NCBI GenBank assembly: GCA_947564425.1
Contig: CANOBU010000012.1
Span: 1 to 35,024, forward strand
DNA length: 35,024 nucleotides
DNA from: an uncultured Eggerthellaceae bacterium
GTDB lineage: Bacteria > Actinomycetota > Coriobacteriia > Coriobacteriales > Eggerthellaceae
Direction: 5' to 3'
Shown: positions 30,476 to 35,024 of the stretch, in pieces
Layout of the letters: the number at the start of each line of letters is the position of its first letter
Position numbering within the stretch: position 1 is the first letter of the stretch
Made by a program: the position numbers and the translations under genes
The notes under the pieces: model-generated
The model's input: the letters and a program-made list of their open reading frames with translations, nothing else
Database searches by the model: none
Told to the model about the DNA's origin: nothing

Positions 30476-32737
30476 TCAGTCTTCGACTTTTGATACATTG
30501 CAAAGGCGGCACTTATAGGACGAGCCCCAACCGGTGGGCCCCACATCGCCCATGCGCAACAGGCAGCCAGCCTGCGAATCGAAGGTGCCGAAGAACGAAG
30601 GCGCCGCAGCCTCGCGTTCGGGGAACCACCAACCATGCTCGGCATTCACCACGCCCTTGAGCATGCCGGGATGGATATGCAGCTTCTGCTTGATCTTGCC
30701 CGTTTCGTTCTCGAGGTAGACCCAATCGCCTTCTTCCAGGCCCAAGGATGCAGCGTCCTCGGGGTTCATCTCACAAAGGGGCCACGGATGGTACTCGCGC
30801 ATCGTGGGAAGGTTCCGATGCTCGGAGTGGAAGAATTCATAGGACCGCTGGCCAGTGGTGAGAACGAAGGGATATTTCTCGGCCAGCTCCGGCGTACTCA
30901 CCGGCGACTCGTTGGGCTCCTTGTAATAAGGCGCCGCATCCAGGCCCACCGCTTGGAAGATCGTGGACATAAGTTCAATCTTACCCGTCGGCGTGTTGAA
31001 ACCGGGTTTCCCATCGGAGCGCAGCTTGCCCGTCTTGTACTTCTCGTACTCGAACGGGAAGTAGTACCACACATCGTGCTTCAGGTCCTCGAAGCTTCCC
31101 TCGTAGTCGACGCTGGAGAGGTTCTCCATGAATGCCGCCCGCATCTCCTCGGTGTTGGCCCAGGGGAATTTCTCCGGAGCCACCTTGCGGCCCACCTCCA
31201 ACATGATCGTCTCATCGCACTTGGCTTCGCCTAAAGGCTCGACCACCTTGGTGATGGCACGGAAAGGCGTCCACCAGGCCCTCATGGAATCGCGCTCGGG
31301 GCTCATGGCCACGGGCAGCACCAGGTCGGCGCATGCCACTGCCGTCGGCGTCATGTACAGATCGGCTACCACCACGAAATCGAGGCTGTTCAGCGCCTTC
31401 AGCCAGCGCTTGGAATCAGCCGCGCAATTGGAGAGCGGATTCGAGCTTTGGATCCACACCATCTTTATGGGATACGGGTCGCCTTCCTCGATGGCCTGCA
31501 GCACCTTCTCGGGCATGGCGAACGGGGCATAGCCCATAGACCGCAGCGGATACTCGCCGTCACAGCCCAGCTTCGCCTTCTGGGATTCGGGATCCATCCT
31601 CTCCAGAAGCGACATGCGAATATCGTTCTGGATGAAACCATCTACGAAGAATATGTTCGATCCCGGAATGTCCACATTGCCCGTAAGCGCGATGATGGCC
31701 TGGATTGCATGGGAGGCCGAAACACCGTGGGTCTGCTGATCGAGCGGAAGGCCCCACTGAACCGCCAGAGGCTTCGCATGACCGAGGATCTCGGCCGCCT
31801 TCACGATCTTCCAAGCCGGAACGCAGGAGATCTCCTCTACCCTCTCGGGCGTGTATTCCGCAGCAGCTTCCCGCAGCCCCTCGAGACCGTAGACCCATTC
31901 ATCCGTGAATTCCTCGTCGTACCATTTGTTCTCGATCATCTGGCTTACGATGCCCAACGCCACAGCGCCATCGGTGCCGGGGCGCAAGCGCAGGACCAGC
32001 TCGGCCTTAGCCGCAATCCACGTGATGCGGGGATCGACCACGATGAGCTTGCTTCCCCGTTTCATGACATCGATTATCCAATGCCCGTAGAATCCATCGG
32101 AATTGCTGACCAGGGGATTGCAACCCCAGATGAGCACGTATTCGGGGATCCGGTAGCGGGGATCATCGAAGCGAGCCTCCAGGGCCTGGCCCATATCGGC
32201 TATCCAAGCAGTGCCCATTACCACATTCATGGCCATGAGGCGCGGCCCATAGCAGCAATCGCCGCTGAGGGTGCCCTGGCCGGTATTGGGTGTATCGAAG
32301 GCGAGGTTGCCCAGGGACGATACGGGCCATGTGGCATTGCGTCCCGTACCCTGGAAAGCGGCTATGGCCTTGCCGCCGTACTCCCCCATGATCCTCTTCG
32401 CCTGCTCATCGATGATATCGAGGGCCTCATCCCAGCTGATGCGCTCCCATTTGTTCTCGCCGCGCTCACCTGCGCGCTTCATTGGGTAGGTCAGGCGGTC
32501 CTCATGGTAGATCGCCTCCAGCATATCCAGGCAGCGCATGCACAGCCGGCCGTTGTTCACAGGGCAATTGGGATCGCCTTCGATCTTCTCGACCTTCCCG
32601 TCCTTGGTATAGAAGAGCACGCCGCAACCCTGATGGCAGCCGGGACCGGACCATTGGCTGGTGCGCGTGACGGTATACTCGCCTTCCTGCCATTGCCAAA
32701 GCTTGTCTTTATATACCTCTTGGTTTATCTCTCGCAT
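30476..32737 (-). CDS. Cytoplasmic bis-MGD molybdoenzyme, acetylene hydratase / catechol dehydroxylase-like
   Basis: 753 residues of the DMSO-reductase superfamily. The cluster region GPGCHQGCGVLFYTKDGKVEKIEGDPNCP...GRLCMRC gives Cys34, 38, 66 and 69; the first Cys of the usual CxxCxxxC is Gly31. WERISWDEALDII, LIWGCNPLVSNSDG and VVDPRITWIAAKAELVLRLRPGTDGA bind the two MGDs. Cys161 or Cys162 in SGDCCYGPR stands where acetylene hydratase has its Mo-ligand Cys. FNTPTGKIELMS and the C-terminal GSSYKCRLCNVSKVED complete the pattern. No Tat signal: cytoplasmic. RBS GAGAGGAGG five bases before the ATG. Family members include gut catechol dehydroxylases with a small Fe-S partner and MFS carrier, as seen here. 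Reductive dehydroxylation of a phenol is the leading hypothesis; hydration or transhydroxylation cannot be excluded. Confidence 0.88.
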   Translation of the reverse strand: MREINQEVYKDKLWQWQEGEYTVTRTSQWSGPGCHQGCGVLFYTKDGKVEKIEGDPNCPVNNGRLCMRCLDMLEAIYHEDRLTYPMKRAGERGENKWERISWDEALDIIDEQAKRIMGEYGGKAIAAFQGTGRNATWPVSSLGNLAFDTPNTGQGTLSGDCCYGPRLMAMNVVMGTAWIADMGQALEARFDDPRYRIPEYVLIWGCNPLVSNSDGFYGHWIIDVMKRGSKLIVVDPRITWIAAKAELVLRLRPGTDGAVALGIVSQMIENKWYDEEFTDEWVYGLEGLREAAAEYTPERVEEISCVPAWKIVKAAEILGHAKPLAVQWGLPLDQQTHGVSASHAIQAIIALTGNVDIPGSNIFFVDGFIQNDIRMSLLERMDPESQKAKLGCDGEYPLRSMGYAPFAMPEKVLQAIEEGDPYPIKMVWIQSSNPLSNCAADSKRWLKALNSLDFVVVADLYMTPTAVACADLVLPVAMSPERDSMRAWWTPFRAITKVVEPLGEAKCDETIMLEVGRKVAPEKFPWANTEEMRAAFMENLSSVDYEGSFEDLKHDVWYYFPFEYEKYKTGKLRSDGKPGFNTPTGKIELMSTIFQAVGLDAAPYYKEPNESPVSTPELAEKYPFVLTTGQRSYEFFHSEHRNLPTMREYHPWPLCEMNPEDAASLGLEEGDWVYLENETGKIKQKLHIHPGMLKGVVNAEHGWWFPEREAAAPSFFGTFDSQAGCLLRMGDVGPTGWGSSYKCRLCNVSKVED

Positions 32738-32787
32738 CGAAGCCTCCTCTCGCTGATTCCTCCCTCAACATCCTGTATCCCGCAGCA

Positions 32788-33024
32788 CTACATAGGGGCC
32801 TTCGGAGGCATGGGGGCCTTCGGGGCGGCAGGTGCGCTGGGTGCTGCCGGCGCAGCGGGCGCACCGGGAGCCGGAGAGGGGAAAGCTGCCGGATCGGGAG
32901 CATCGGGCTTCTCGTTGAAATGACCGCAATTGGTGCAGTTGATGCCCGCCAGGGTCTCCTCCCCGCATTCCTCGCACTTCACCTTCACAAACATATCCCC
33001 CACATCAGCCGGTCTAAAACACAT
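32788..33024 (-). CDS. Zinc-ribbon mini-protein with Pro/Ala-rich tail
   Basis: 78 residues. Cys17/20 (CEEC) and Cys30/33 (CTNC) form one zinc ribbon; from residue 40 the chain is almost wholly Pro and Ala (PAAPSAPAAPKAPMPPKAPM), an unstructured tail. ATG 33024 with AGGTGG six bases upstream; an internal Met at residue 11 is a less likely start. It precedes the Mo enzyme gene by 50 bases and follows a terminator, so it seems to be the first gene of the main catabolic transcript. Unknown function; compare the zinc-ribbon gene at 29818-30048. Confidence 0.7.
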   Translation of the reverse strand: MCFRPADVGDMFVKVKCEECGEETLAGINCTNCGHFNEKPDAPDPAAFPSPAPGAPAAPAAPSAPAAPKAPMPPKAPM

Positions 33025-33100
33025 ACAGAACCACCTTTCATCTTTTGCTGAACTGACTGCTTCACGCCTTGGACAAAAGCAGCCCTTGAAGAACCTGGAT

Positions 33101-33140
33101 TTGCAGAAAAGGGCCGATCGCATTCCAACCCGATCGGGCC
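33101..33140 (-). terminator. Factor-independent terminator after the MFS gene
   Basis: On the minus strand a ten-pair GC stem with one mismatch (33131-33140 with 33111-33120) and ten-base loop is followed directly by TTTT (33107-33110). A second stem (33142-33149 with 33173-33180) lies just before it. It separates the transporter gene (ending 33252) from the zinc-ribbon/Mo enzyme transcript, implying a promoter between about 33025 and 33100; none with a good -10 is evident. Confidence 0.72.
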
Positions 33141-33251
33141 TGGGAGCCGCCTTTCGGCCCGATGCCGTCGAACGGCTCCCCAACCAACCCCCGCGGCTTG
33201 CAGAGTACGCGAGCAGGTATAACGGACCCTGGAGCCTAGGGGAATGAATCG

Positions 33252-34481
33252 TTATTCGGACTTAGCTTCGAACTTGCTCTTTTTGACGAAGAATACGATG
33301 GCCACGATAATGGCCATAACCGCATAGAGTACGCCGGAGCAGATGATCGGGAACACAACCGAGTCGGCTCCACCGAGGAAGATTGCATTGCATGCCTTCA
33401 TGTAATAGGTGGCAAGGAACGTGCCCAGATTGAACATGGCGGTTGTGATGCCGATCATGGAAGCCATCTGCGCAGGGGTGACCGATGCGCCGACGAGCGA
33501 GTAGACCGCCGGGCGAATCTGCACGAAGTTGAATGCCGCGAAGAACAGACCGAATGCCAGCATCGGCGCAGAGCTCGCATAAGCCACGATGAACATGGAT
33601 ACAGCCATGAGGATATAGCCGGCGGGAACGATCCACTTACCCATCTTCTTGAAGGTGAAGCCGAAGACCAAACCGGCCACCGCACCGCCGATGGTATAAC
33701 AGGAAGTCACGATGCCCGCGAAGGCCGAACCGCCGAAATTGCGCTCTGCCATGATGGTGGACGTGCCGGCCAGGATGGGCATCACGAACATCATGCCGAG
33801 GAACAGCAGGATGATGAAGGCCCAAGCGCTACCGGGAATCTTCACCTTCTCCTTCTTCTCGGGCTTCTCGAGCGGCAGCTTGGGAATGCCGGCAAGGGAG
33901 AGGATCAAGCCCAGGGCGGCGATGAGGTAGGCATAGTAGCAATACTGCGGCTGGATGGCCGCCAGCGCGCCGCCGAGGATCTGCATGATGGTGCCGCCGA
34001 CCGATTGGATCGTCTGGCCCCAGCCCAGCACAACACCCTGCTTGGCATCCTGGTACAGGCGCAGCACCAGAGCATTGCCGAGCGGCCAGAGCATGCCCAT
34101 GCCCAGGCCAAAACCGGCGCGCATCACCAGCGTCGCATAGAAGTCCTGCATGTTCACGATTGCCGGGACCACACCGAATCCGATGTAGAAGGCGAATGAC
34201 AGCACCGAAGTCGCGCGCCAGGACAGGTACTTCCCGGCAATTGCGCCCGTAACCAGGCACCCGGCGATGGCCGTAAGGCTCGGCAGCGTCGAGATGAGCG
34301 TGATGGTGGTAGCGGGTATATCGCTCCATAGGCCCGTCTTCATCGCATTCAGGGCCGGAGTAACGGCTCCGTTACCCGATAGGGCAATGAATACGAACAG
34401 GCATGCCAGGAGCGTGAGAATAGAGCGCCCACCGAAGCCGCTCTGCTTCTGAGGTTCTTGCGTTTCCCTGATCTCGTCCAT
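33252..34481 (-). CDS. MFS transporter, paralogue of the carrier at the other end of the island
   Basis: 409 residues, twelve predicted helices with a basic central loop (LEKPEKKEKVKIP). FGLGMGMLWPLGNALVLRLY and the C-terminal LATYYMKACNAIFLGG match the second carrier nearly residue for residue. A hydrophilic N-terminal tail of about 25 residues (MDEIRETQEPQKQSGFGG) is absent from that paralogue. ATG 34481 with AAGGAGG four bases upstream is clear; an earlier in-frame ATG lacks a site. It lies between a partial [4Fe-4S] gene (199 bases upstream, with a hairpin and an inverted repeat in the gap) and a terminator. Probable phenolic or organic-acid carrier for the Mo enzymes; substrate unknown. 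Confidence 0.9.
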   Translation of the reverse strand: MDEIRETQEPQKQSGFGGRSILTLLACLFVFIALSGNGAVTPALNAMKTGLWSDIPATTITLISTLPSLTAIAGCLVTGAIAGKYLSWRATSVLSFAFYIGFGVVPAIVNMQDFYATLVMRAGFGLGMGMLWPLGNALVLRLYQDAKQGVVLGWGQTIQSVGGTIMQILGGALAAIQPQYCYYAYLIAALGLILSLAGIPKLPLEKPEKKEKVKIPGSAWAFIILLFLGMMFVMPILAGTSTIMAERNFGGSAFAGIVTSCYTIGGAVAGLVFGFTFKKMGKWIVPAGYILMAVSMFIVAYASSAPMLAFGLFFAAFNFVQIRPAVYSLVGASVTPAQMASMIGITTAMFNLGTFLATYYMKACNAIFLGGADSVVFPIICSGVLYAVMAIIVAIVFFVKKSKFEAKSE

Positions 34482-34512
34482 GATCCCTCCTTGTTTTGGG
34501 TTCCAATTCTCA

Positions 34513-34549
34513 CATTTCTCTAACTCCCTGCTCATCGGCTAGAGAAATG
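34513..34549. promoter_or_regulatory. Inverted repeat, possible operator before the MFS gene
   Basis: CATTTCTCTA (34513-34522) and TAGAGAAATG (34540-34549) are exact inverted copies separated by 17 bases, 32-68 bases before the ATG at 34481. Arms about two and a half helical turns apart (27 bases centre to centre) suit a dimeric or tetrameric regulator. It is AT-rich in a GC-rich setting and has no T-run, so an operator is likelier than a terminator. Confidence 0.5.
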
Positions 34550-34622
34550 CAAATGCCTTCGATACGGGCGGCAACGCCCATTTCTCGCTTCAATTGCCGG
34601 GGCTCTGGATTGGGGGGGGTGA

Positions 34623-34659
34623 ATGCTGCAGGCCGGCCCCGGCGGAGAGCCTGCAGCAT
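34623..34659 (-). terminator. Hairpin after the right-edge [4Fe-4S] gene
   Basis: An exact 11-bp stem ATGCTGCAGGC (34623-34633 with 34649-34659) and 15-base loop, 20 bases after the stop. On the minus strand it is followed by TTCACCCCCCCC rather than a T-run, so termination is uncertain. Confidence 0.4.
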
Positions 34660-34679
34660 GGACTACGCGAAAGACGGAG

Positions 34680-35024
34680 CTAATCCTTATCGCCCGGCGC
34701 ATAGAGCACGCATTTGGGGATGAAGGCCATCTTCTTCGACAGCTCCTCCACATCGCCGTATTCCATCACCTTGGATTGGCAGTTGTGAACGCAGGCGGGG
34801 AGCTTCCCCTCTTCCAAGCGTTCGATGCACATATCGCAGAGGTCAGTCGGGGCCGGCAGATAGAAGAAGTCGTATCCTCCATCGGGCTTCTTCGCAGGCC
34901 CGTATTCGAACACCGTGATGCCGAACTCGCCCTTCTGGAAATCATGCTCGCGTTTGCAAGCCACCTCGCAGGCATGGCATCCGGTGCAGAAATCGTACTG
35001 GATGATAAGACCGAGCCTATCGAT
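34680..35024 (-). CDS. [4Fe-4S] electron-transfer subunit, start beyond the right edge
   Basis: 114 residues are visible, running off the window on their N-terminal side. FCTGCHACEVAC and CDMCx11CVHNC give the same eight cysteines and spacing as the protein at 30106-30447. Aligning the two suggests that at most a few N-terminal residues are missing. The C-terminus ends AFIPKCVLYAPGDKD. By analogy, the gene for its molybdenum partner should lie just beyond the right edge, upstream on the minus strand. It is followed by a hairpin and then the MFS gene, so the module order (Mo enzyme, Fe-S subunit, carrier) appears to be duplicated. Confidence 0.88.
   Translation of the reverse strand: MDRLGLIIQYDFCTGCHACEVACKREHDFQKGEFGITVFEYGPAKKPDGGYDFFYLPAPTDLCDMCIERLEEGKLPACVHNCQSKVMEYGDVEELSKKMAFIPKCVLYAPGDKD

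Noticed and set aside
31448-32923. 491-codon open frame on the plus strand opposite the Mo enzyme, ending in an Ala/Gly-rich tail
   Set aside because: The tail is the reverse reading of the zinc-ribbon protein's Pro/Ala region; the rest is a shadow of the Mo enzyme gene.

Overview
This window looks like a piece of chromosome from a high-GC anaerobic actinobacterium of the Eggerthellaceae/Coriobacteriia type (relatives of Gordonibacter, Eggerthella and Adlercreutzia). The basis is the strongly GC-biased third codon positions, Gram-positive style ribosome binding sites, Sec lipoproteins, a single-chain PurL, and above all a cluster of cytoplasmic molybdopterin enzymes with small [4Fe-4S] partners and MFS carriers. 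Placement is by gene content and style only. No rRNA or tRNA gene, CRISPR array, integrase or transposase gene was seen.

Left part (1-22.3 kb), housekeeping and envelope genes. A truncated sodium:alanine symporter is followed by a lysine/threonine block on the minus strand (lysA, hom, HAD phosphatase). Next come a divergent MoaE-type molybdopterin synthase subunit, an NhaA antiporter, a DUF1015 gene overlapping a spermidine-synthase-like gene, and a small membrane protein. An unusual minus-strand pair follows: an old-yellow-enzyme-type flavoprotein with a cysteine-rich tail, then a fusion of a YidC/Oxa1 membrane insertase with a CDP-glycerol glycerophosphotransferase-like domain. After these lie a large Ser-rich lipoprotein, purL, an LTA-synthase-like sulfatase paired with a lipoprotein, and tcdA. 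Three intergenic sites carry long inverted repeats containing GGGGACG. Two of them are near-perfect palindromes sharing a 16-base core, and each ends 18-19 bases before a plus-strand start codon.

Right part (22.8-35 kb), a molybdoenzyme island. A LysR-type regulator on the plus strand faces a minus-strand block. In transcription order this reads: a partial [4Fe-4S] protein entering from the right edge, an MFS transporter, a factor-independent terminator, a zinc-ribbon mini-protein, an acetylene-hydratase/catechol-dehydroxylase-like Mo enzyme, its [4Fe-4S] partner, a second zinc-ribbon mini-protein, the large and small subunits of a pyrogallol-hydroxytransferase-like enzyme, a strong hairpin, a DASS anion transporter, and a second MFS transporter paralogous to the first. 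Hand counts of sample lines show clearly lower GC here than in the housekeeping region.

Working model (inference): the carriers import polyhydroxylated aromatic or carboxylated substrates, the two bis-MGD enzymes remove or shuffle ring hydroxyls in the cytoplasm, the ferredoxin-like subunits feed electrons, the MoaE-type protein supports cofactor synthesis, and the LysR protein senses a substrate. The two most unusual features are the YidC-glycerophosphotransferase fusion and the pairing of each molybdoenzyme with its own zinc-ribbon mini-protein.
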